NCBI GenBank assembly: GCA_937951995.1
Contig: CALGAG010000144.1
Location: 1 to 6,043, forward strand
DNA: 6,043 nucleotides
Direction of reading: 5' to 3'
Source of the DNA: an uncultured Bacillota bacterium
GTDB taxonomy: Bacteria; Bacillota; Clostridia; Tissierellales; Tissierellaceae
Below the pieces are notes generated by a model. That model was given only the letters and a program-made list of their open reading frames with translations. It was not told where the DNA came from and did no database searches. Below, one piece after another: positions 1 to 5,888 of this stretch (the stretch's first letter is position 1; each line of letters begins with the position of its first letter). The translations under genes and the position numbers were made by a program.

Positions 1-1316
1 ATGCTGAGGAGTATAGAGGCATGAACAATTATGATTTTGTGGATGCCATAAAAGAAAGATTTGGGGACAAGCTGGCTACGGTTTCCATAGGATCTGCTGG
101 AGAAAGAAGGTACAGGGCTTCCTCAATTCAGATATCTGAGTTCAATTCAGGACATCCAAGTCGTGCTGCCGCAAGGGGAGGACTTGGGGCCTTGATGGGA
201 AGCAAGGGACTCAAGGCAATTGTGGTTGAAAAACCAGCGGAAAAATTCAAATTTGAATTCAAGGACGAAGAAAAATTCAACGAGCTTGCCTTGAAGCTAA
301 ACAAGATGGTGGCAGAAGGTGCCAAGACGGACCCCTTCCATAATATCGGAACAATAGCAACCATCGAGGCAACGGGTGAAAACGGAATACTTCCAGTGAA
401 AAACTTCTCAGGGAGGCTTTTCCCAGACTACAAGGAGGTTGGAGCCAAGAAATTCATGGCAAACCTTGCAAGCAGGGGTGGAAAGAACAAGATGGCTTGT
501 CAGCCAGGGTGTGTTCTCCAGTGCTCCAACTGCTACAATGACAAGGAAGGCAACTACCTGACATCCGGTTTCGAGTACGAGACCATAGCCTTGTTTGGTC
601 CAAACTGTGGAATCACAGATCTTGATGCCATAGCAGGTATGGACAGACTGTGCGATGACATTGGAGTTGATACAATAGATACGGCAAATGCCATTGCCAT
701 GTGTATGGAGACAGGAAAACTCCAGTGGGGAGATGCTGAAGGAGCCATGGAATTACTTAAGGAAATGGCAGATGGAACAGGATTCGGACAAATTATGGGT
801 AATGGATGTGAAGCTGTCGGCAAGGAGCTCAATTGCGAAAGGATACCGGTTGTAAAGCATCAGGCAATGGCGGCATATGACCCAAGAAATACAAAGGGAA
901 CTGGAATAACCTATGCCACAAGCCCAATGGGAGCTGACCATACGGCTGGTCTGGCAATGGGAAGGGCATTTGATGACAGGGGAAGAGCCGCCCAGTCCTA
1001 TGTATCCAACAAGCTCCAGGTAGCCATGAGCTTTGCTGACAGCATGATGTGCATATTTGCATTTGCACACGTGGTCCCTGCATTGCCCCTGCTGGGAGAG
1101 ATGATGGGAGCCATGTATGGGGGTTCATCGGAATACTCCCGTGTAACCACAATGGGTGTGAAAACCCTGCTGACAGAAAGAGGCTTCAACAAGATGGCTG
1201 GAATGACTGAAAAGGATGACAGATTACCTGAATTCTTCTATAAGGAAAGGTCTGAGGCAACCGGATCTCGATTTGATATTGACGATTATGAGATGGATGT
1301 ACTTTTTGAATTCTAA
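1..1316 (+). CDS. Aldehyde:ferredoxin oxidoreductase family protein, 5'-truncated by the window edge
   Basis: AOR-family enzymes are cytoplasmic tungsten (or molybdenum) bis-pterin proteins that oxidise aldehydes to carboxylic acids and reduce ferredoxin, and some run in reverse. The open frame is already running at base 3 with no start, so the ATG at 21 is internal. About 437 residues are visible, against roughly 580-610 for the family, so about 150 N-terminal residues lie upstream. Numbering from Met at base 21, family signatures are GSAGE (24-28), SRAAARGGLGALMGSKGLKAI (about 48-67), a cysteine cluster (C160, C164, C168, C171), AYDPR (285-289), GADHTAG (304-310), and C344 in a 'DSMMC' context matching the distal Fe-S ligand. 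The cluster and C344 should hold one [4Fe-4S]. The stop overlaps the sulfur-carrier start by one base. The substrate cannot be told from sequence. The family call is firm; tungsten rather than molybdenum is inferred. Confidence 0.93.
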   Translation, partial: AEEYRGMNNYDFVDAIKERFGDKLATVSIGSAGERRYRASSIQISEFNSGHPSRAAARGGLGALMGSKGLKAIVVEKPAEKFKFEFKDEEKFNELALKLNKMVAEGAKTDPFHNIGTIATIEATGENGILPVKNFSGRLFPDYKEVGAKKFMANLASRGGKNKMACQPGCVLQCSNCYNDKEGNYLTSGFEYETIALFGPNCGITDLDAIAGMDRLCDDIGVDTIDTANAIAMCMETGKLQWGDAEGAMELLKEMADGTGFGQIMGNGCEAVGKELNCERIPVVKHQAMAAYDPRNTKGTGITYATSPMGADHTAGLAMGRAFDDRGRAAQSYVSNKLQVAMSFADSMMCIFAFAHVVPALPLLGEMMGAMYGGSSEYSRVTTMGVKTLLTERGFNKMAGMTEKDDRLPEFFYKERSEATGSRFDIDDYEMDVLFEF

Positions 1317-1513
1317 TGATTAGGGTCAATGATAGGGAAGTGGAATTCAAGAGGGGAATTACGGTTGCAGATGCCATTAAGAGTTCAGGCTGGCCTACAG
1401 GAGAAGGAATCATAGTCATGGTTGATGGAGAGGTTTTGTCAAAGGAGGAGCTTTCCAGGGAAGCTGAGAGTGATACCGAAATAAGGGTGATGCTTCTGGT
1501 TTCAGGAGGATAG
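1316..1513 (+). CDS. MoaD/ThiS-family sulfur carrier protein (65 aa)
   Basis: This is a small ubiquitin-like (beta-grasp) protein. It opens with the ThiS/MoaD-like pattern MIRVNDREVEF, continues with a TVADAI helix start (19-24) and a VMVDGEVL strand-turn (34-41), and ends in VSGG. The terminal Gly-Gly is the residue pair that is adenylylated by a MoeB/ThiF-type enzyme and converted to a thiocarboxylate. In MoaD that sulfur goes into the molybdopterin/tungstopterin dithiolene; in ThiS it goes into thiazole. Placement directly behind an AOR gene favours the pterin role, but this is inferred from context. The ATG shares one base with the AOR stop (TAATG). No Shine-Dalgarno sequence is visible just upstream, so translation probably depends on re-initiation by ribosomes finishing the AOR. 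A terminator follows 22 bases after the stop. ThiS or another carrier subtype remains possible. Confidence 0.85.
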   Translation: MIRVNDREVEFKRGITVADAIKSSGWPTGEGIIVMVDGEVLSKEELSREAESDTEIRVMLLVSGG

Positions 1514-1534
1514 GCTCGATCAAATTTCAGGTTT

Positions 1535-1566
1535 AAAGGGACATCCGCAAGGGTGTCCTTTTTGTT
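1535..1566 (+). terminator. Rho-independent terminator after the AOR / sulfur-carrier unit
   Basis: The arm 1535-1546 (AAAGGGACATCC) pairs with 1551-1562 (GGGTGTCCTTTT) through 12 positions, including two G-T wobbles. It closes on a GCAA (GNRA) tetraloop at 1547-1550. A T-tract at 1559-1563 follows or overlaps the base of the stem, as expected for intrinsic termination. It lies 22 bases past the sulfur-carrier stop and 78 bases before the nuclease start, so it separates two transcription units. The opposite strand has only a short T run, so activity in that direction would be weaker. Confidence 0.88.
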
Positions 1567-1598
1567 GGGAAAAAGGTGCCAGGTTATGTTAATATATT
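1562..1598 (+). promoter_or_regulatory. Possible sigma-70/SigA-type promoter for the nuclease operon
   Basis: Between the terminator and the nuclease gene there is an AT-rich stretch. TTGTTG (1562-1567) could be a weak -35, exactly 17 bases from TATGTT (1585-1590) as a -10. The overlapping TGTTAATAT (1587-1595, an extended -10 form) and TATATT (1593-1598) are alternative -10 elements. None is close to consensus at both boxes. The terminator makes a promoter here necessary unless there is read-through, but the exact boxes are uncertain. No obvious operator (for example a LexA/DinR-type box) was seen. Confidence 0.32.
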
Positions 1599-1624
1599 CT
1601 TATGAAGGATTGATAAGGGCTGAT

Positions 1625-1632
1625 AGGAGGAG
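1625..1632 (+). promoter_or_regulatory. Shine-Dalgarno AGGAGGAG that fixes the nuclease start
   Basis: AGGAGG at 1625-1630 is a near-perfect anti-16S match, nine bases before the GTG at 1640. The open frame continues upstream to a GTG inside the terminator stem (1553) and an ATG at 1586, but neither has a comparable site, and the residues they would add do not resemble the family. The SD therefore decides the start at 1640. Confidence 0.85.
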
Positions 1633-1639
1633 TGATATT

Positions 1640-2749
1640 GTGGGGATCAGGATTTTCCATACTGGAGACATACATATAGGCATGACCTTTAACAGCTATC
1701 CTGCAGGTATAAGGGAGCTTTTGAAGGCTGCACGGATTGAAGTGATAGAAAGGATGGTAAAGCAGGCCAACAGGGAGGGAAGCGACCTGTTTGTAGTGGC
1801 AGGGGACCTTTTTGACAAGATCAAGGGGATTGACAAGAAGACCCAGGCTGTAGTGGCAGACCATCTGTCAAAATTTGAAGGGAGCTGTGTTGCCCTTCTA
1901 CCTGGGAATCACGATTATCACACGGAGATGGTGGACCTGTGGTTAAGCTTTCTCAATTTTGTTGATGACAGGGTGATGTTTTTAACTGAAGAAAAACCCT
2001 ATGATCTAAGGGAATATGGTCTGGATGCTGTCATATATCCAGCAGGATGCCATTCAAAACACTCCAAGGAAAACAATCTTGGATGGTTCAAGAAAATGGA
2101 GATTGATAGGAATCTCATTAACATAGGAATTGGACATGGAGCCCTATCAGGAATATCACCCGATTTGGATAACCAGTACTTCAATATGGGACTTGAGGAG
2201 CTTGATAGGATACCTGTTGACGTTTGGTTGATGGGTCATACACACATTACCTATCCTGAGATGGATACCATCAAGAACTGGAAGATTTACAACCCCGGAA
2301 CTCCCGAACCAGACGGACTTGACTGCAAGCATGGGGGAAATGCGTGGATTGTAGACATACATGACAATAGGGAAGTTGATGCAAAGAGGGTGGAAACAGG
2401 AAAATACAGTTTTAAGGATCTGGAGTTCAAGGTGAATCAGATGGAGGATTACAGTCTGATTCAGAGAGAATTCAAGGAAGGTACCCAAAATACCATTGCG
2501 AGGATAAGTCTCAAGGGAACCATTGACGAGGAGGCCTACAGACATCGGCTTAAGATAAGGGAGGACCTGGAGGAAAGACTACTTCACCTTATACTTGAGG
2601 ATTCAGAGCTGAAGATCAGGATAAATTCAGACAAGATCCACAAGGAGTTCACCAAGGGGTCGTTTCCTGAGCAGCTCCTCCTATCACTGCAAGATGACGA
2701 GGAAGCCCTGCAACTGGCATATGAAATCATTTCGGAGGTGAGGAAATGA
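1640..2749 (+). CDS. Mre11/SbcD/YhaO-like DNA repair exonuclease (metallophosphoesterase)
   Basis: Calcineurin-like metallophosphoesterase of the Mre11/SbcD type, expected to be a two-metal (Mn) DNA exo/endonuclease working with an SMC-like ATPase. With the GTG start at 1640 the protein is 369 residues, and the N-terminus then reads MGIRIFHTGDIHIG as in the family. All the metal motifs are present: GDIHIG (D10, H12), GDLFD (D56), GNHD (N90, H91), H166 in a GHGAL context, and GHTH (H200, H202). Residues about 216-242 (YNPGTPEP through AWIVDI) match the end of the catalytic domain. Residues about 260-369 form a charged C-terminal part, probably the capping/ATPase-contact region. Length is close to B. 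subtilis YhaO and E. coli SbcD (about 400). The ATGA overlap with the next gene implies translational coupling and a 1:1 complex. Assignment to the YhaO branch rather than SbcD proper is inferred from the partner's Walker A and Walker B style. Confidence 0.93.
   Translation: MGIRIFHTGDIHIGMTFNSYPAGIRELLKAARIEVIERMVKQANREGSDLFVVAGDLFDKIKGIDKKTQAVVADHLSKFEGSCVALLPGNHDYHTEMVDLWLSFLNFVDDRVMFLTEEKPYDLREYGLDAVIYPAGCHSKHSKENNLGWFKKMEIDRNLINIGIGHGALSGISPDLDNQYFNMGLEELDRIPVDVWLMGHTHITYPEMDTIKNWKIYNPGTPEPDGLDCKHGGNAWIVDIHDNREVDAKRVETGKYSFKDLEFKVNQMEDYSLIQREFKEGTQNTIARISLKGTIDEEAYRHRLKIREDLEERLLHLILEDSELKIRINSDKIHKEFTKGSFPEQLLLSLQDDEEALQLAYEIISEVRK
2734..2743 (+). promoter_or_regulatory. Shine-Dalgarno for the SMC-like ATPase, inside the nuclease gene
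   Basis: GGAGGTGAGG lies in the last codons of the nuclease gene, with GGAGGTG ending five bases before the ATG at 2746. This is a strong independent site on top of the 4-base ATGA stop/start overlap. The ATPase is therefore probably made at a level at least comparable to the nuclease. Confidence 0.8.
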
Positions 2750-5175
2750 TCATAAAGTCCTATTCAACGAGACAATTTGCAGGAATTAAGGATATGAATC
2801 TGGAGTTTCATGAAAAGCTTAATGTGATTCTGGGACCCAATGAGGCTGGTAAGAGCACCATGGTAAACGGAATTGCGGCAACACTTTTTAACAGCACAAA
2901 GGTTGGAGATCGTTCCAAGGAGGACAAGGAATTCAAGAAAAGATTCATGCCCCATCCCCATGGGGATTTCATAGATGGTTCTGTCCACATCCTACATGGA
3001 GATGAGGAGTACGTCCTTAGAAAGGAGTGGGGAGCCACACCGTCCATATCATTGACAATGCCTGACGGGTCCATCAAGAAGGATGAGGCTACCATTGAGG
3101 AGATTGTCGGAAGTCTTCTTGTATTTGGTGAGGAGACTTACAGGAGGATAATATTCTCAAAGCAGGAGGAACTTAAGAATGCCATTGAAAGAATGACCTC
3201 CCATAATGGCACCAATGTTGAAATTGGAGATTTTCTAAGAAGGACGGTGATGGAGCTTGATGGAGTGTCCCTGGATGAGCTTGAGGGTAGAATAGATACC
3301 CAGATTGAGGATATGTACAAGAGATGGGATATAGACAAGGAGTATCCTGAAAACAACAGGGGAATAAATGATCCTTACAAGATTGGTCTGGGGAGGATTA
3401 TTGAGAGCTTCTACAGAAAGGAAGAACTTAATCAGCAGTTAAAGGATGCCAGAAAAAGGGAGCAGGAGCTTGAGGACGCATACAACGGCTTCAAGGAGGT
3501 TGAAAAGCGTCTCTACCAGCTGAGGGAGAGAAAGAAGGACCTTGAAGACCTTGAATCTGACATAAGAAAAAGGCAGCAGCTGCAGCCAAAAATCACAAAA
3601 ATTGAAGAGGATATAAATGAGCTTAAAGAGATCCAGAAAAGCTGGCCCTTAGGGGCAGACAGAATAGAAGAGCTTGAGGATCAGCTAAAGAGACTGGGAG
3701 AAAAGCTTGAGAATCTAAAATGTGAGAAGGAGCTGGCCGCCAAGGCGGGTGAAAGAGACAGAATCAGGAAGAAACTTGACAATATAGAAGCTACAGAAGG
3801 TGAGCTTGAAAAAAGGCATGTTGAACTGAAAGGGCTAAGGAAGATATCCAAGGAGGATTTGGAACTTTTGGAGGCTGACAGCCTTCAGCTGAGAGAGCTC
3901 CAGATGGTCCTTGATGCAAGCGGCCTAAGGGGCAAGCTGATCAGCAGCCCAAAAGGTACTGACATATATGTATCAGAGGGCTTTGAGGAGGGAAGAAAGA
4001 CGGCTGAAGGTGATGAATTTTCAGCCAAGGGAATTCTCACCATAAGAAGCAGCGATGGACTTGAGATAAGAATATCTGCAGGAGACCATAACCTGGAGGA
4101 GTCAGCGGCTAGAGTGAAAGAGCTGAAGGAAGGAATTGAAAACAGGTTAAAGGATCTTCAGGTTGATTCCCTTCAGGGAGCCAAGATGGAAAGAGAAAGG
4201 CAGACAACGATACAGGAGGCAATCAACAGGCTGGATGAACGACTTCAGATCCTTCTAGGCGAAGAATCCAGGGAAGAAATGGAAAAGACCCTTGAAGGGC
4301 TTGGTGACCTGGAGGGGTTAAGGGGTCTGGTCGAGATTGAAGAGGAAATGGATGGTATTAACGGAGAAATCCTTGGCAAAAGGGTTGATCAAAAATCAAT
4401 ACAGGATAAGCTTGACTCTTGGAGGGAAAGGTTTGGCTCCCAGGACAATCTTATGGATATCATGATAGATAGGAGAGCAGATCTTAAAATCGTGGGCAAG
4501 GACTTGGAAGGTCTGAAGAGTCTGCCAGAGGAATTCAAGGATCCAGATGAGTTTTTCCTTGCACTGAAAACTGCAAGGGAAGAGGCGGAGAAGCTTAATG
4601 CAGATTTTTATGAAGCAAGGGAAAGATATGTGGAATGTGAGAGAAATCTACCGGACACCTCATATGAGGAGCTGCAAACGGAGTTCAAATCCGCCCAGGA
4701 AAGCTTCAATCGGCTACTTGATAGGGGGGAGGCCCTATTAAGGATAAAGGATGCCTTCAGCAAGACCAAGGAGAGATTGGACAGTGGTACGGACAAGCCA
4801 TTGGTCCAATCGATGTCCAAGTATCTTAGGATACTAACCCAGAACAACTACGATATAAGTGGAATTGGGGAATCCATGGACATAATCCTGGAAAGGGAGG
4901 AATCCACTAGGATGCCACTGGAGCTTCTGTCAACTGGAACAAGGGATTCCGTAGGACTTGCAGTGAGACTGGCCTTGGCGGAGAACTTGCTGAGAGAGAC
5001 AAGGGGTATTCTTGTTTTGGATGACTGCCTTGTGGATATGGATCCTTACAGAAAAGATGCGGCTGTTAGAATGATTAGGGAGTTCGCGGATCAGCACCAG
5101 ATAATTTTTACCACCTGCAGCCCTGAAACCGCCGCCAAGCTGGAGGGAAATACAATTGAGATTGGTCAGGCTTGA
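2746..5175 (+). CDS. Rad50/SbcC/YhaN-like coiled-coil AAA/ABC ATPase, hook-less
   Basis: SMC-like ATPase and expected partner of the upstream nuclease; such pairs bind and process DNA ends using ATP. It has 809 residues, shorter than SbcC (about 1050) or YhaN (about 960). In order: P-loop GPNEAGKST (30-38, the 'NEAGKST' form typical of YhaN-like proteins); Q-loop around Q140 (FSKQEEL); a family-like WD...P.NNRGINDPYKIGLG stretch (194-216); coiled coil about 222-385; a short beta-rich globular insert (about 395-446); returning coil about 450-680; signature STGTRDS (729-735); Walker B ILVLDD (755-760); D-loop VDMD (763-766). There is no CXXC: its four cysteines (C326, C631, C761, C791) are scattered, so no Rad50-type zinc hook. 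Walker B ends DD rather than DE, as I recall for YhaN-like proteins. The H-loop place reads FTTCSPE with no histidine. Its stop lies two bases before the preferred peptidase start. Confidence 0.9.
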   Translation: MIIKSYSTRQFAGIKDMNLEFHEKLNVILGPNEAGKSTMVNGIAATLFNSTKVGDRSKEDKEFKKRFMPHPHGDFIDGSVHILHGDEEYVLRKEWGATPSISLTMPDGSIKKDEATIEEIVGSLLVFGEETYRRIIFSKQEELKNAIERMTSHNGTNVEIGDFLRRTVMELDGVSLDELEGRIDTQIEDMYKRWDIDKEYPENNRGINDPYKIGLGRIIESFYRKEELNQQLKDARKREQELEDAYNGFKEVEKRLYQLRERKKDLEDLESDIRKRQQLQPKITKIEEDINELKEIQKSWPLGADRIEELEDQLKRLGEKLENLKCEKELAAKAGERDRIRKKLDNIEATEGELEKRHVELKGLRKISKEDLELLEADSLQLRELQMVLDASGLRGKLISSPKGTDIYVSEGFEEGRKTAEGDEFSAKGILTIRSSDGLEIRISAGDHNLEESAARVKELKEGIENRLKDLQVDSLQGAKMERERQTTIQEAINRLDERLQILLGEESREEMEKTLEGLGDLEGLRGLVEIEEEMDGINGEILGKRVDQKSIQDKLDSWRERFGSQDNLMDIMIDRRADLKIVGKDLEGLKSLPEEFKDPDEFFLALKTAREEAEKLNADFYEARERYVECERNLPDTSYEELQTEFKSAQESFNRLLDRGEALLRIKDAFSKTKERLDSGTDKPLVQSMSKYLRILTQNNYDISGIGESMDIILEREESTRMPLELLSTGTRDSVGLAVRLALAENLLRETRGILVLDDCLVDMDPYRKDAAVRMIREFADQHQIIFTTCSPETAAKLEGNTIEIGQA
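3928..4083 (+). other. Region encoding a beta-rich insert in the middle of the ATPase coiled coil
   Basis: Residues about 395-446 of the ATPase break the Glu/Lys/Leu heptad character. They read as alternating short strands and turns, such as GKLISS, TDIYVSEG, GILTIRSSDG and LEIRISAGD, between two coil arms. The position is where Rad50 has its zinc hook and SMC its hinge. Similar 'V-x-V...G...G-x-L-x-I...G-x-V-x-I-x-x-G' segments occur, as far as I recall, in YhaN-like ATPases of other bacteria. A role in dimerisation or DNA/protein contact is inferred only. Confidence 0.6.
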
Positions 5176-5177
5176 AT

Positions 5178-5870
5178 ATGACAAGGGATTTGATTGTTGA
5201 GGATATAAAGATTCAACTGAGAAGAAAAAACATAAAGACGCTGAGGCTATCGGTTCACCCACCAGACGGGGAGGTTAGGATATCTGTCCCAAATGGAGTA
5301 AGTGATGATCTTATAATCGGCTTTGTAGAATCAAAAATGGAGTGGATCAGGCTTCAAAGGGAAAAGCTAAGCAAGACCAAAATTGATCAGCCTAAGGAAT
5401 ATCTAACCGGCGAGAGGCACCAATTTCTGGGTAGGGAGTACCAGCTACAGGTCCGGACAACATCTGGGAGACAGAGGGTTAAGATGGAGGATGACAGTTT
5501 AATCTTGCTTGTAAGAGACGGTCACACTAGGGAAAAAAGACATAAGCTGCTTAATGAATGGTACAGAGACCAGTTGAAGGCAACAGTTCCAGAGTACATC
5601 GAAAAGTGGGAGAAGGTAATGGGAGTAGATGTCCAGGCTTTTGGAGTTAAGAGCATGAAGACCCGGTGGGGGACCTGCAACATTAGGGACAGGAGAATAT
5701 GGATCAACCTAAAATTGGCCACAAGGGATGAGAGCTTGCTTGAATACATTGTAGTCCATGAGATGACTCACCTGTTGGAAAGACTCCACAATGACAGATT
5801 CAAGAGTTTGATGACAAGCTTTATTCCAAATTGGAGAGAGTTAAGGAAGGGCCTGAACGGCCAAAAATAA
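5178..5870 (+). CDS. YgjP/DUF45-family (SprT-like) zinc metallopeptidase
   Basis: This is a 230-residue protein of the YgjP (DUF45, M48-like) family. N-terminal strands TLRLSVHPPDGEVRISVPNG (21-40) are followed by a helix ending KMEWI (53-57), then FLGREYQL (83-90). The C-terminal catalytic part has MKTRWGTC (160-167) and INLKL (176-180), then HEMTH (194-198) with E195 as general base and H194/H198 as zinc ligands. H204 in ERLHNDRF is the probable third ligand. Members are predicted zinc hydrolases; a UTP pyrophosphatase activity has been reported for E. coli YgjP, so proteolysis is not certain. The ATG at 5178 has AGG (5168-5170) at good spacing. An in-frame TTG at 5172, overlapping the ATPase stop, is the alternative and would add two residues. 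The two-base gap from the ATPase implies shared transcription and probably coupled translation. Confidence 0.88.
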   Translation: MTRDLIVEDIKIQLRRKNIKTLRLSVHPPDGEVRISVPNGVSDDLIIGFVESKMEWIRLQREKLSKTKIDQPKEYLTGERHQFLGREYQLQVRTTSGRQRVKMEDDSLILLVRDGHTREKRHKLLNEWYRDQLKATVPEYIEKWEKVMGVDVQAFGVKSMKTRWGTCNIRDRRIWINLKLATRDESLLEYIVVHEMTHLLERLHNDRFKSLMTSFIPNWRELRKGLNGQK

Positions 5871-5875
5871 TGAGA

Positions 5876-5884
5876 GGAAGGTGA
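5876..5884 (+). promoter_or_regulatory. Shine-Dalgarno for the RidA-like gene
   Basis: GGAAGGTGA lies in the 18-base gap after the peptidase stop, with GGTG ending five bases before the ATG at 5889. No hairpin or promoter fits in this gap, so the gene is read from the same transcript as the peptidase. Confidence 0.7.
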
Positions 5885-5888
5885 AGAT

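Noticed and set aside
244..259. Perfect 16-base palindrome AATTCAAATTTGAATT inside the AOR gene, with the 11-mer GAAAAATTCAA repeated at 240-250 and 270-280
   Set aside because: It falls in codons for a Lys/Phe/Glu-rich stretch (KFKFEFKDEEKF), and alternating AAA/TTC/GAA codons readily make such a pattern. It is far from any promoter and has no T-tract.
753..1192. Several overlapping open frames on the opposite strand of the AOR gene
   Set aside because: They are antisense to strongly conserved AOR motifs, overlap one another in different frames, carry no recognisable domain, and have Cys/His/Ser/Pro-rich composition typical of shadow frames.
1553..1639. N-terminal extension of the nuclease open frame
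   Set aside because: The GTG at 1553 lies in the terminator stem, the added residues do not resemble the family, and a strong SD (1625-1632) points to the GTG at 1640.
1514..1639. Possible riboswitch or small RNA (for example a molybdenum/tungsten cofactor element) in the gap between the two units
   Set aside because: The 126 bases are accounted for by the terminator, a short AT-rich promoter-like stretch and the SD. No further multi-stem structure could be drawn, and the gap lies downstream, not upstream, of the AOR gene.
2156..2545. A 129-codon open frame antisense to the nuclease gene
   Set aside because: It overlaps the GHTH metal motif region on the coding strand, shows no family pattern, and has no plausible ribosome site or neighbours on that strand.
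4930..5262. A 110-codon antisense open frame spanning the ATPase-peptidase junction
   Set aside because: It runs opposite the ATPase signature and Walker B motifs and the peptidase N-terminus, all clearly coding on the + strand. Its low-complexity composition shows no domain.
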